Shown one piece after another: positions 28,342 through 37,328 of a stretch of DNA of 64,000 nt. Numbering within the stretch: position 1 is the first letter of the stretch; each line of letters opens with the position of its first letter. Under the pieces are notes generated by a model that did no database searches, was not told where the DNA came from, and was given only the letters and a program-made list of their open reading frames with translations. The stretch comes from Solilutibacter tolerans. GTDB lineage: Bacteria > Pseudomonadota > Gammaproteobacteria > Xanthomonadales > Xanthomonadaceae. Location: assembly GCF_900155935.1 (NCBI RefSeq), contig NZ_FTLW01000002.1:124001-188000 (forward strand). Direction: 5' to 3'. Both the position numbers and the translations under genes were made by a program.

Positions 28342-28737
28342 ATGACTCTCGCCTATATCTGCGTCTTGATCGCCGCCCTCCTGCCTTATGTGTGGACCGT
28401 GGTCGCCAAGAGCTCGGGGACCACGGGTCGCTACGACAACCGCGATCCGCGCCAGTGGTTGGACAAACAAGAAAGCCCACGCGTGCGCCGCGCGAATGCT
28501 GCGCAAAAAAATGCATTTGAAGCGTTTCCTGCTTTCGCGGCTGGCGTGGTGATGGCGCAGTTGGCAGGCGTTGCTCCACGCATGATCGGCTGGCTCGCGG
28601 TGGCATTCGTGATCAGTCGCGTATTGCACGGGGTGTTCTACATCGGCAACCAAGCCTCGATGCGCAGCCTGGTGTGGTTCGCAGGCCTGATCTGCGTGGT
28701 CGCGTTGATGGTGATGGCAGCTACCCGAATCGCCTGA
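28342..28737 (+). CDS. MAPEG family membrane protein
   Basis: 131-residue integral membrane protein from ATG 28342, with four predicted helices. It matches the MAPEG superfamily (membrane-associated proteins in eicosanoid and glutathione metabolism). The signature is NAAQKNAFEAFPAFAAGVV near residues 52-70, followed by a helix pair with HGVFYIGNQASMRS. Bacterial members are little studied; glutathione-dependent detoxification is likely but unproven. It ends 21 bases before a convergent TOPRIM gene. Confidence 0.85.
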   Translation: MTLAYICVLIAALLPYVWTVVAKSSGTTGRYDNRDPRQWLDKQESPRVRRANAAQKNAFEAFPAFAAGVVMAQLAGVAPRMIGWLAVAFVISRVLHGVFYIGNQASMRSLVWFAGLICVVALMVMAATRIA

Positions 28738-28758
28738 ACACATCACTCAACGCTGCAG

Positions 28759-29439
28759 TCACAGCGTTTCCTCCAGGCCGAACGCAGCCAGTACGGCATC
28801 GACATCCTCCTGCCCCACCTGACGTGCAACACGTGTGGCGGGATCAATGCAGTATCGCCGCAGCACCGCGGGCGGCAAGCTACCCAAGCCCACATGTCGA
28901 TGTTGCTGCACATCGCCCGACGCACTGCTGCGCATTTGTACAAGCAAGGCATCACGATGGGGGGGCGAATACGCCTGCGCGACCTCACCCGTCGCGGGAT
29001 GGGTGAGCGTGAACATCGGTGCACGCACACGCCATAGCTGGCCGCATTCGATGAACGTCGGCATCCAGCGTGCGAAATACAGCAGCATCAAGGCCTCGAT
29101 GTGCACACCGTCCGCATCCGGATCGAACAGCAGTACCACGCGCTCGAAGCGCAGCGGCCTGGGTGGGCGAGGCGCGGACGCCAAGGTCGGATCACCCACG
29201 CCCAATGCATCGGCCAATTGCCGGTACAAGATATTGCTGCGCACCTTGTCGGCATCGGCGCGCCACGCATTCAGCGGCTTACCCTGCAATGGCAACACAG
29301 CCTGCGTACATTCATCACGCACATTCGCGACCGATCGCGCGGCAGAATCCCCTTCGACCAAAAACAATTCACAGCCCGCACCATGTTGGGTGCTATCGAT
29401 CAACTTGGCCTTGGCCTGCGAGTGGCGTCCTGCATTCAT
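28759..29439 (-). CDS. Orphan TOPRIM-domain protein related to GyrB/ParE
   Basis: 226-residue protein that corresponds only to the TOPRIM region of type II topoisomerase B subunits. The acidic motif ELFLVEGDSAARS (about residues 24-36) and the DxDxDG motif LLFDPDADGVHIEALML (about 103-119) are both present. So are LPLQGKPLN and the downstream RVRAPMFTLT segment. There is no ATPase (GHKL) domain, no transducer domain and no neighbouring A subunit. The second Gly pair of EGDSAGGS is replaced by AR. It cannot act as a complete topoisomerase; a regulatory or nuclease-partner role is conjecture. Confidence 0.75.
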   Translation of the reverse strand: MNAGRHSQAKAKLIDSTQHGAGCELFLVEGDSAARSVANVRDECTQAVLPLQGKPLNAWRADADKVRSNILYRQLADALGVGDPTLASAPRPPRPLRFERVVLLFDPDADGVHIEALMLLYFARWMPTFIECGQLWRVRAPMFTLTHPATGEVAQAYSPPHRDALLVQMRSSASGDVQQHRHVGLGSLPPAVLRRYCIDPATRVARQVGQEDVDAVLAAFGLEETL

Positions 29440-29498
29440 CGTTCCATCTTAGGCAAATGCGGCGCAGTTGATGAGACGCATGGGCGTAGGATGTCGGC

Positions 29499-29879
29499 AT
29501 GGCTACCGATCGCATCTTTGTCGACTACATTGCCGAGCAATTGGGCTTGGGCGCGCGCCTGACCCACAAGAAGATGTTTGGCGAATACGCGTTGTACCTT
29601 GACGAGAAAGTCGTCGCCTTCGCCTGCGACAACAGCCTCTTCATCAAGCCGACAGAAGCGGCGACGGAGCTCGCCCCCGACTTGCCGCAGCGCCCGCCGT
29701 ACCCTGGCGCGAAGGATTATCCAGTCGCCGATGAACTTTTGGACGATGGCGATGAACTGCGCCGCTTGATCATCGCCACCGCCAATCTGCTTCCCGCGCC
29801 CAAACCCAAGCTGAAAAAAACCGCGAAGAAAGTAGCGAAACAGGCAACAAAGAAAGCCACGCGCAAACCAAAGGGCTAA
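29499..29879 (+). CDS. TfoX/Sxy N-terminal domain protein with basic tail
   Basis: 126-residue protein whose first 95 residues match the TfoX N-terminal domain. The evidence is KKMFGEYALYLDEKVVAFACDNSLFIKPT, seen in two adjoining blocks around residues 24-52, and YPGAKDYPVADELLDD near 70. The last 30 residues are almost pure Lys, Ala and Thr, like a histone H1 tail. Full TfoX proteins regulate competence, but this short form lacks the C-terminal helix-hairpin-helix domain. Nucleic-acid binding through the tail is likely. Confidence 0.8.
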   Translation: MATDRIFVDYIAEQLGLGARLTHKKMFGEYALYLDEKVVAFACDNSLFIKPTEAATELAPDLPQRPPYPGAKDYPVADELLDDGDELRRLIIATANLLPAPKPKLKKTAKKVAKQATKKATRKPKG

Positions 29880-29899
29880 GCGCGCCGCTCAAACCATCA

Positions 29900-31117
29900 T
29901 TAGCCCGCGACCAAACGCACCCGCGCGAAGTTGCGCTTGCCCACAGCAATCACGCCCTCAAAGCCGGGCATGAACAGATGTGCGGCGTCTTCAAACACTT
30001 CGCCATCCACGCGCACGGAGCGTTCCTTGAGCTTGCGATTGGCCTCGGAGTTGCTGGGCGTTATGCCGGCGGCCGTCAAAAGCGCCGCGATGCGCAACCC
30101 TTCGGCCGGCACGACGACATCCTGCAAGGGGAGGTTTTCGATGTCGCCCTCGCCGCGCACGGCGGCATGCCAGCCGGCGACGGCACGCTCGGCGCTCGCG
30201 GCATCGTGGAAACGTGCAGCCAATTCATTGGCGAGGCGCAGCTTCACGTCGCGTGGGTTGAGCTGGCCGCCTTCGATCGCCGCGCGCAGTTGCTTCGCCT
30301 CATCGATGGAGATGTCGAAGCTGAGGAGGTCAATCCACTTCCACATCAATTCATCGCCGATCTTCATCGTCTTGGTGACGATGTCGATGGCCGGCTCATC
30401 GATGCCGATGTAGTTGCCGAGTGACTTCGACATCTTCTGCACGCCGTCGATGCCTTCGAGCAGCGGCATCGTCAGCACGATCTGCGGCTTCTGCCCGTGC
30501 GACTCCTGCAGTGCGCGACCCATCAGCAAATTGAATTTCTGGTCGGTGCCGCCCAGCTCGACATCCGATTTCAAGGCCACCGAGTCGTAACCTTGCGCGA
30601 GCGGGTAGAGGAATTCGTGGATCGAGATCGGTTGCTGCGCGGCGTAACGCTTGGCGAAGTCATCGCGCTCCAGCATGCGCGCCACCGTCAGCTGGCCTGC
30701 CAGGCGCACCATGTCGGCGGCCGACATCTGGTTGAACCATTCGCTGTTGAAGCGCAGCTCGGTCTTGTCGCGATCGAGGATCTTGAACACCTGCGCGGCG
30801 TAGGTTTCCGCATTCGCCATCACGTCTTCGCGGGTCAGCGGCTTGCGGGTGACGTTCTTGCCGGTGGGGTCGCCGATCATCCCGGTGAAGTCGCCGATCA
30901 AAAAGATCACCTGATGCCCCAGATCCTGGAACTGGCGCATCTTGTTGAGCAGCACCGTGTGGCCCAGGTGCAGGTCCGGGGCGGTCGGGTCGAAGCCGGC
31001 TTTGATACGCAGCGGGCGGCCTTCTTTCAGGCGGGCTTCCAGTTCGTCGCGCTTGAGCAGCTCGTCGGCCCCGCGGGCGATCAGATCCAGTGCATCGGCG
31101 GGATTGGATGGGGACAC
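29900..31117 (-). CDS. tyrS: Tyrosyl-tRNA synthetase
   Basis: Charges tRNA(Tyr). The protein is 405 residues from GTG 31117, which has an AGGA box nearby; the longer upstream frame has no family match. Class I signatures are seen: HLGH (within [13 protein letters not shown], about residue 46) and KMSKS (about residue 230). A C-terminal S4 RNA-binding domain covers about 340-405 ([14 protein letters not shown]). The neighbouring M23 peptidase and anmK repeat an order known in other gammaproteobacteria. Confidence 0.97.
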   Translation of the reverse strand: MSPSNPADALDLIARGADELLKRDELEARLKEGRPLRIKAGFDPTAPDLHLGHTVLLNKMRQFQDLGHQVIFLIGDFTGMIGDPTGKNVTRKPLTREDVMANAETYAAQVFKILDRDKTELRFNSEWFNQMSAADMVRLAGQLTVARMLERDDFAKRYAAQQPISIHEFLYPLAQGYDSVALKSDVELGGTDQKFNLLMGRALQESHGQKPQIVLTMPLLEGIDGVQKMSKSLGNYIGIDEPAIDIVTKTMKIGDELMWKWIDLLSFDISIDEAKQLRAAIEGGQLNPRDVKLRLANELAARFHDAASAERAVAGWHAAVRGEGDIENLPLQDVVVPAEGLRIAALLTAAGITPSNSEANRKLKERSVRVDGEVFEDAAHLFMPGFEGVIAVGKRNFARVRLVAG

Positions 31118-31211
31118 GATAAATTTCCTGAATAGGTAATATTGACGGGAGCAGGCCGTAAATCTTCCGTTAAATCGGACCGGGTTCAAAAAAGCCAACC
31201 AGATCAATGGT

Positions 31212-31240
31212 TTGACCCAGGGACTTCATATGTTTATGGT
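31212..31240 (+). promoter_or_regulatory. Sigma70-type promoter of the M23 peptidase gene
   Basis: A -35 box TTGACC (31212-31217) and a -10 box TATGGT (31235-31240) are separated by exactly 17 bases. The peptidase ATG lies 41 bases further on. This is the best-formed promoter I found in the window, in the 164-base divergent gap with tyrS. Confidence 0.65.
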
Positions 31241-31281
31241 ACCGCGCTAACACCGCCATCACATGGCGTGGAGATTGCTGA

Positions 31282-32724
31282 ATGACACAATCCAGCCCGC
31301 GTGACGCCCGCCAACAAAAGTTGAGCGCGCTTCGTGCCGATGCTCTGCGCCGTTATGCAGGTTTGCGCATTCCCGCAGGATTCAATGGCCGCTGGACGCG
31401 TCGCCAGTGGGCGCACGCCAGTCTGTTCGCCAGCATCATCGCCTTGTTGGGCGCCTTGGTGCCCGGCTTCGATCAAGCCCTTGCTCTGCCAACGCATGCG
31501 CCGCGTGCATCGATGGCACTCACCCTGCCGCAGATCGGCCCGAAGAAAGTCGTCGCTGGTCCAACCCGCAAGGGCGACAGCTGGCAGGTGGTCAATGTGC
31601 GCGCCGGCGAGACCGCCAGCGAAATCTTCAAGCAACTCGATATCCCGCAAGGCGACCTGGCTCGTCTGCTGAAGTATCCGGGCGTCAACATGGAGATGCG
31701 CCGCCTGCGTCCGGGCGCGGAAATCGCGTTCGATCTGCCGCCGGGCGGTCCGCTGCGCGGCTTCCGTTATACCCGTATCGGCGAGAAGGTCGAGCTGGAC
31801 ATGACGGGTGAGAAGATCGTCGAAACCGCCGTGCCGCAGCAAGTCGATGTGCGCACGGTGGTGTTGTCCGGGACGGTGGGAGATTCGCTGTTTGAATCCG
31901 CGCGCAAGGTCGGTTTGACCACGCAAAACCTGAAAGAGCTGACCGACGACATCTTCAAGTACAGCGTCGACTTCGATTCCGACCTCGACAACAACGATCG
32001 CTTCAGTGTCGTGGTCGACCAGACCTGGAAAGACGGCAAGCTCGTCGATACCGGTCCGGTGCTGGCCGCGACCATCACCACCGACGGCAAGCTGCACAGC
32101 GGCTTCCTGTTCGAGCGTGACGGCAAGCCCGGTTACTACACCGCCGATGGCCGCTCGCTGGAGCGCGCGTTCATCCGCATGCCGATTCCGTATGCGCGCC
32201 TGACCTCGGGCTTCGGTGGCCGTCGCCATCCGGTGCTGGGTCGTTTCCGCATGCACAAGGGCGTCGATTACGCCGCGGGCACAGGCACCCCGATCATGGC
32301 CGCGGGCGATGCACGCGTGAAGTCGGTCGGCTGGCATGGCGGTTACGGCAAGGCGGTCGAACTCGATCACGGCCAGGGCAAGACCACGTTCTATGCGCAC
32401 ATGTCGCGCTTCGCCAAGATTCGTCCGGGCCAACGCATCACGCAGGGCACGGTGATCGGTTACGTCGGCAGCACAGGCCTGTCCACCGGCCCGCATCTGC
32501 ACTACGAGTTCCGCGTCAACGGCGCGCATCGCAATCCCTTGTCGATGATGCTGCCGCCACCCGCACCGTTGTCCGGCACGCTGTTGGCCCAGTTCAAGGG
32601 CGAGACCAAGCGCGCGCTGGGCAAGATCCGCGAGGTTGAGAACATCGTCTTCCAGGGCGAGGAAATCCGCGTGGCTGATGCGGCTTCGGAGAAAGGCAAA
32701 ACCAAGGCCGACAAGCGCGGCTGA
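31282..32724 (+). CDS. M23 family peptidoglycan endopeptidase (MepM-like)
   Basis: 480-residue zinc metallopeptidase that opens peptidoglycan cross-links. An N-terminal cytoplasmic tail leads into one membrane helix (about residues 50-70). A LysM/OapA-like domain covers about 95-180, a second beta domain about 185-300, and the LytM domain about 310-420. The zinc ligands are intact: HKGVDYA (His and Asp) and HLHYEF. It lies between tyrS and anmK, as in Pseudomonas, linking cell-wall growth with recycling. It has its own promoter. Confidence 0.93.
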   Translation: MTQSSPRDARQQKLSALRADALRRYAGLRIPAGFNGRWTRRQWAHASLFASIIALLGALVPGFDQALALPTHAPRASMALTLPQIGPKKVVAGPTRKGDSWQVVNVRAGETASEIFKQLDIPQGDLARLLKYPGVNMEMRRLRPGAEIAFDLPPGGPLRGFRYTRIGEKVELDMTGEKIVETAVPQQVDVRTVVLSGTVGDSLFESARKVGLTTQNLKELTDDIFKYSVDFDSDLDNNDRFSVVVDQTWKDGKLVDTGPVLAATITTDGKLHSGFLFERDGKPGYYTADGRSLERAFIRMPIPYARLTSGFGGRRHPVLGRFRMHKGVDYAAGTGTPIMAAGDARVKSVGWHGGYGKAVELDHGQGKTTFYAHMSRFAKIRPGQRITQGTVIGYVGSTGLSTGPHLHYEFRVNGAHRNPLSMMLPPPAPLSGTLLAQFKGETKRALGKIREVENIVFQGEEIRVADAASEKGKTKADKRG

Positions 32725-32749
32725 GACCAAGCAACATCGAACATGCACC

Positions 32750-32769
32750 AGGGCGACGCAAGTCGCCCT
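32750..32769 (+). terminator. Hairpin after the M23 peptidase gene
   Basis: Perfect eight-base arms AGGGCGAC / GTCGCCCT close on a GCAA tetraloop. The downstream tail TCGCATTTG is only modestly T-rich, so termination before anmK may be partial. Confidence 0.6.
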
Positions 32770-32825
32770 TCGCATTTGTGCACAAGCAACTGGCGCACGG
32801 CGACGTGATCGGCCACGATGGCGCA

Positions 32826-33959
32826 ATGAACGACAAGCTCTATATCGGTTTGATGTCGGGGACCAGCGCAGACGGCATTGACGCGGCACTGGTGCGCTTC
32901 CAAGGCGGCGCGGATATCGATGGCGGCAATGAGCCGCTGCGCGCGGAAGTGGTTGCCGCACGCACCTCGCCGTGGGACCCGGACGTGCGCGCACGACTGG
33001 TGTGGCTGGGCCAAGGCGGCTCACTCGATTCTCTCGATGAACTCGGCACATTGGATGCACAAGTCGGCGAGGCGTTTGCAGAGGCGGCGCTCGCCGTGTT
33101 GGTCGAAGCCGGCATCGATACGGGTGATGTCGCGGCGATCGGTTCGCACGGGCAGACGGTGAGGCATCGTCCATATTTGAAGCATCCGTTTTCGCTGCAG
33201 ATTGGCGATGCCGGCCGCATCGTCGAGCGCACTGGCATTACCACGGTCGCGGATTTCCGCCGCCGCGATATCGCGGCGGGCGGGCACGGCGCTCCGCTCT
33301 TGCCGGCCCTGCATCACGCGCTCTTGCACGATGCAAGTGAAGATCGGGCGGTGCTGAATCTCGGCGGCATCGCCAATATCACGCTGCTGCCGAAAGTCAG
33401 CGATGTGCGCGGCTTCGACACCGGGCCGGCGAATGCGCTGATGGATTTGTGGTGCCACGAACACACCGGTCGCCCGTATGACGAAGATGGTGCCTGGGGC
33501 GCGACGGGCGTGGTGGATGACGCCTTGCTTTCACGTTTGCTGGAAGACCCGTGGTTTGCCACGCCGCCGCCAAAAAGCAGTGGCCGCGAGCATTTCCAGC
33601 GCGCGTGGTTGGCACCACGTTTGCGCGGCGATGAATCCGCCGTCGACGTGCAGGCAACACTGCGGGTACTCACCGCACGCACCATCGGCGATGCCTTGCG
33701 TTCCGCCCAGCCTGACACACAGCGCTTGCTGGTCTGCGGCGGCGGCGTGCACAACCCGTCGCTGCTGCAAGCCTTGCGTGATGAACTGCCGGGCGTCGTC
33801 ATCACATCCACCCAAGAACACGGGCTGGATCCGGATCACATCGAGGCGATGGGGTTTGCGTGGCTGGCCCGGCAGACCTTGCTGGGCTTGCCGGGCAATC
33901 GCGCATCGGTCACGGGCGCTGCGGGCCCCCGTGTATTGGGTGCGATTTATCCGGTTTGA
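32826..33959 (+). CDS. anmK: Anhydro-N-acetylmuramic acid kinase
   Basis: Cleaves and phosphorylates 1,6-anhydroMurNAc to MurNAc-6-phosphate during cell-wall recycling. The protein is 377 residues from ATG 32826. Family motifs: the nucleotide-binding GLMSGTSADGIDAALV at residues 8-23, GSHGQTVRH near 112, LNLGGIANITLL near 178, FDTGPANALMD near 198 and LVCGGGVHNP near 303. It pairs functionally with the neighbouring M23 peptidase and the AmpG-type transporter, both part of muropeptide turnover. Confidence 0.96.
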   Translation: MNDKLYIGLMSGTSADGIDAALVRFQGGADIDGGNEPLRAEVVAARTSPWDPDVRARLVWLGQGGSLDSLDELGTLDAQVGEAFAEAALAVLVEAGIDTGDVAAIGSHGQTVRHRPYLKHPFSLQIGDAGRIVERTGITTVADFRRRDIAAGGHGAPLLPALHHALLHDASEDRAVLNLGGIANITLLPKVSDVRGFDTGPANALMDLWCHEHTGRPYDEDGAWGATGVVDDALLSRLLEDPWFATPPPKSSGREHFQRAWLAPRLRGDESAVDVQATLRVLTARTIGDALRSAQPDTQRLLVCGGGVHNPSLLQALRDELPGVVITSTQEHGLDPDHIEAMGFAWLARQTLLGLPGNRASVTGAAGPRVLGAIYPV

Positions 33960-34084
33960 TTCAAGCGCTAGCGGAAACGACTCGACGGGACGTGCAGTGG
34001 CAGAACACAGTGGTGAACACTGCTACTGAGGCAACCCTGCGCATGGCTCGACTCAACGCGCACGTTCACGCCGCATGCGCTGCC

Positions 34085-34573
34085 TTACCCAGCCGCAAGA
34101 ACGGTCTCGATGGAGCCGGCCAGCTCTTGCGGTTTGGTGGTCGGGGCAAACCGGTCCACGACCCTTCCGTTGCGATCCACGAGGAACTTGGTGAAGTTCC
34201 ACTTGATTCGCTCGGTCCCCAAGATGCCAGGCGACTGTTTTTTCAGCAGCTCAAAGAGGGGACTGGCGTTCGCGCCATTGACGTCGATTTTCGAAAACAT
34301 CGGAAAGGTGACGTCGTAAGTCAACGAGCAGAATGACTTGATTTCAGCCTCGTCACCCGGCTCTTGATGGCCGAACTGATCACAAGGGAATCCCAGGACG
34401 ACGAAGCCTTGGTCTTTGTAGGCCTTGTGGATCGCTTCAAGTCCCGTGTATTGCGGGGTGAAGCCGCATTTGCTCGCGGTGTTGACGATGAGCAATGCCT
34501 TGCCGGCATAGTCGCGCATGGCCTTGGGTTGCCCATCAATGTCGGTGACGGTGATGTCGTGGATCGATTTCAT
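34085..34573 (-). CDS. Glutathione peroxidase (cysteine type)
   Basis: Thiol peroxidase of the GPx family, 162 residues. ATG 34573 sits seven bases after an AGGAGG box; another ATG two codons earlier is too close to that box. The catalytic Cys36 is in NTASKCGFTPQY, so this is the Cys and not the selenocysteine form. The Gln of the tetrad is in GFPCDQFGHQEPG and the Trp-Asn in KWNFTKFLVD. It is probably cytoplasmic, as no signal peptide is seen, and probably uses thioredoxin. It follows the ampG stop by 31 bases. Confidence 0.93.
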   Translation of the reverse strand: MKSIHDITVTDIDGQPKAMRDYAGKALLIVNTASKCGFTPQYTGLEAIHKAYKDQGFVVLGFPCDQFGHQEPGDEAEIKSFCSLTYDVTFPMFSKIDVNGANASPLFELLKKQSPGILGTERIKWNFTKFLVDRNGRVVDRFAPTTKPQELAGSIETVLAAG

Positions 34574-34604
34574 GGTCATGCCTCCTCGACGCAAGGGCCT
34601 GGAT

Positions 34605-35933
34605 TCAGTGCGGATCTTCCGGCGGCATCGCACGCAATCGCGCCGGCGTTTCGCCATCGCCCAGATCCATCCGTGGGTACATCCAGAAGAACAGGAAGAT
34701 CGCCGGGATCGACACCAACGCGGTGATCCAGAAATAGGTGCCGTAACCGGTCTGCTCGACGATCCCACCCGACACCGCGCTCAGCAGCTTGCCCGGCAAC
34801 ATCACCAGGGACGAGAACAATGCGAACTGTGTTGCTGTGAAGCGCTGGTTGACGAGTGAGGTCAGGAACGCGGCTAGCGTCGTGCCCTGGAAGCCCTGCG
34901 CGAGGTTCTCGCCCGAAATCACCAACGTCAGTTTGGCCAGATCACCATCGGCGCCAACCAACCAGACGTAAAACAAGTTGCTCACCGCCCCCAGCACCAC
35001 GCCCGCCAAGAGCGGCCAACGCACGCCCCAGCGCGCAATGGCGATACCGGCCAGGAACACGCCGCCGATGCCGACCCATACGCCGTACAACTTGCTGATC
35101 GCGCCGATCTCGGTCTTCGTATACCCCTGGTCGATGTAGAACGGCGCCATGATGCCGCCGCCGAGCGACTGGTCCGACACCTTCGCCAGCAGGATGAACG
35201 CCAACAAGCCCGCGGCCAACGCGGGGCCGAAGCGACGCACGCAATCGGTAAACGGCGCGACGATGCCTTCCTGGAGGCTTTCCTTCAGGCTCTCGGTCTT
35301 GATGCGATGCACGGCCGGTTCACGCGCGAAGAACACCGCCGCTACCGGGATCAACATCGCGATCGCCATCACCCGATACACCATCGGCCACGGCAAATGG
35401 TCAGCCATCACCAGCGCCATCGCACCGGTGATGATGAGGGCGATGCGATAGCCCAGCGAATATGTGGCGAGCAAGGCGCCCTGGTCTTGGCGCGGCGCGA
35501 TCTCGACGCGATACGCATCCACGCCGATGTCAAGCGTCGCGCCACCGAAGGCCGCGATGAGCGTGACCCACACGAAGGGCGCGAGTCGGTCGGGCGTGAG
35601 TTGCGCCATCACCAAGAGCGCAGCAATCACCCACAGCAACGCAAACAGAATCCAGCCACGTCGCAAACCCAGCTGCCCGAATATCGGCAACACCCAACGA
35701 TCGACCAGCGGCGCCCACAGGAACTTGAGCGTGTACGTCATGCCTGCGCTGGCAATCAAGGTGATGCTTTTCAGGTCGAGGTTGTTGTCCTTCAGCCAAT
35801 ACGCCAACGTCCCCGCGACGAGTAGGAACGGCATGCCGGAGGCGAAGCCGAAGAAGAACATCGTCCACGCCGCCGGCTGGGTGAAAGCTTTCCACACAGA
35901 AGGCTTGGCGGGTCTTGCGATGACATCGCTCAT
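34605..35933 (-). CDS. ampG: AmpG-type muropeptide/MFS transporter
   Basis: Major-facilitator protein of 442 residues with twelve or more membrane segments, similar to AmpG, which imports anhydro-muropeptides for recycling. Visible family features are the opening helix with FGFASGMPFLLVAGTLAYWLK (in two parts around residues 24-46), the segment LKFLWAPLVDRW near 70, and GATLDIGVDAYRVE near 130. Nearby anmK fits a recycling role. It follows exonuclease III by twelve bases, so the two are probably co-transcribed. Confidence 0.88.
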   Translation of the reverse strand: MSDVIARPAKPSVWKAFTQPAAWTMFFFGFASGMPFLLVAGTLAYWLKDNNLDLKSITLIASAGMTYTLKFLWAPLVDRWVLPIFGQLGLRRGWILFALLWVIAALLVMAQLTPDRLAPFVWVTLIAAFGGATLDIGVDAYRVEIAPRQDQGALLATYSLGYRIALIITGAMALVMADHLPWPMVYRVMAIAMLIPVAAVFFAREPAVHRIKTESLKESLQEGIVAPFTDCVRRFGPALAAGLLAFILLAKVSDQSLGGGIMAPFYIDQGYTKTEIGAISKLYGVWVGIGGVFLAGIAIARWGVRWPLLAGVVLGAVSNLFYVWLVGADGDLAKLTLVISGENLAQGFQGTTLAAFLTSLVNQRFTATQFALFSSLVMLPGKLLSAVSGGIVEQTGYGTYFWITALVSIPAIFLFFWMYPRMDLGDGETPARLRAMPPEDPH

Positions 35934-35945
35934 GCGTACTCCGGC

Positions 35946-36770
35946 TCAGAGGGCTTGGTCGTAATCGACCAGATAAGGCGCGTGATCCGAGAATTTCGGC
36001 TCGGGGAATATCTCGGCGCTGCGAATTTTTTTGGCAAGTTTGGGCGTGACGAATTGGTAATCGATACGCCAACCCACGTTCTTCGCGCGTGCGGCACCAC
36101 GCTGGCTCCACCAGCTGTACTCGACGGCATCGGGCTTCGCTACACGGAAACTGTCCTTCCAACCGCCCTGTCGAGGTGCGACCAAGCCATCACCGCGATC
36201 GTCATCAATCATTCCCGACAGCCACGCACGCTCATGCGGCAGGCAGCCGGAATTCTTTTGGTTGCCGGCCCAATTCTTGATGTCATTCTTCGCGCGGACG
36301 ATATTCCAGTCGCCGCACAAGATGTAATCGCGCCCGCTGGCCAGCCATTCATCCAGGATCGGCGCCAGCCACTTCATGACGTCTTCCTTCACCGCTTGGC
36401 GCACTTCGCCCGAGCTACCTGAAGGAATATAGAAGCTCACCACCGACACATTGCCGAAGCGCGCCTCGATGTAGCGCCCCTCTTCGTCAAAGTCTTCGCG
36501 GCCCAATGAGGTGCGCACTTCGTCGGGCTCGCGCTTGCAGTAAACGGCGACGCCGCTGTAACCCTTCTTGGTCGTCGCATCGCGGAAGTAGGCGTGATAG
36601 CCCTCGGGCAGAAATTGTTCGTCGAGCTCCGGCGTCCCGCGCAGTTGATGCTCCTGCGCCTTGGTTTCCTGTACGCACATCACATCGATGTCTTGTGCGC
36701 GGAACCAGTCGAAGAAACCCTTGCTGGCCGCCGAACGCAGGCCATTGGCATTGAAACTGAGGATGCGCAT
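35946..36770 (-). CDS. xthA: Exodeoxyribonuclease III
   Basis: AP endonuclease and 3'-5' exonuclease for base-excision repair, 274 residues from ATG 36770. A second in-frame ATG four codons upstream is possible. Metal and catalytic motifs of the family are complete: FNANGLRSA at the start, the metal Glu in VQETKAQ (about residue 35), LCGDWNIV (about 150), WRIDYQFVT (about 235) and the catalytic SDHAPYLVDY near the end. It heads a two-gene unit with ampG. Confidence 0.95.
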   Translation of the reverse strand: MRILSFNANGLRSAASKGFFDWFRAQDIDVMCVQETKAQEHQLRGTPELDEQFLPEGYHAYFRDATTKKGYSGVAVYCKREPDEVRTSLGREDFDEEGRYIEARFGNVSVVSFYIPSGSSGEVRQAVKEDVMKWLAPILDEWLASGRDYILCGDWNIVRAKNDIKNWAGNQKNSGCLPHERAWLSGMIDDDRGDGLVAPRQGGWKDSFRVAKPDAVEYSWWSQRGAARAKNVGWRIDYQFVTPKLAKKIRSAEIFPEPKFSDHAPYLVDYDQAL

Positions 36771-36827
36771 GCAAGCCGCCATGAGGATGTGGGAGGATGA
36801 TAGCAACGCCGAGATACTGTTCCGTTG

Positions 36828-37328
36828 ATGCCTGCCCCTGTCTTGATTCACGTCGCACCTGTCACGCCAACGCTCGCCGCGGGCGTGCGGGCAGTACAGG
36901 TCACGCCCGAGCAGGCGCAATACGTGGGCAACACCGCATTCAACTTGCAGGATGCGGAAAACGATCCACTCTCGGAGCCCATGGCCATCTTGCGCAATGG
37001 TCGCGTGATCGGCTTCTATCGGCTCGACTTCGCCCCCCACGCCATCGTAGGGCGCGATTTGGGTAGCCCGCACGTCGGCATCCGCGCGTTCTGCATCGAT
37101 CATCGTGAGCAGGGTCATGGCCATGGCCCACGCGCCGTCACCGCGATGGCCGTCGACTTGCACAAGCGCCATCCCGACCGTCGCCTGCTGGCGTTGGTGG
37201 TCCATGCACGCAACCGCATCGGCATCGCCACCTACCAACGCGCCGGTTTCATTCACAATGGCCAGTATGTCCCCGGCGGTCGCGCCGGCCCGCAACTCGT
37301 GATGTTTCGCTTCCAACCTGCCTCATGA
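36828..37328 (+). CDS. GNAT family N-acetyltransferase
   Basis: 166-residue acetyltransferase; ATG 36828 is taken rather than the TTG just before it. The acetyl-CoA site is visible as REQGHGHGPRAVTAM (about residues 90-104), preceded by a VGIRAFCID strand and followed by LVVHARNRIGIATYQRAGF, a classic GNAT motif B. The substrate is unknown. The TGA overlaps the pyrE ATG by four bases, so translation is coupled. Confidence 0.88.
   Translation: MPAPVLIHVAPVTPTLAAGVRAVQVTPEQAQYVGNTAFNLQDAENDPLSEPMAILRNGRVIGFYRLDFAPHAIVGRDLGSPHVGIRAFCIDHREQGHGHGPRAVTAMAVDLHKRHPDRRLLALVVHARNRIGIATYQRAGFIHNGQYVPGGRAGPQLVMFRFQPAS

Noticed and set aside
31234-33174. 646-residue minus-strand frame opposite the M23 peptidase and anmK
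   Set aside because: Crosses two well-supported genes and a hairpin; no recognisable motifs.
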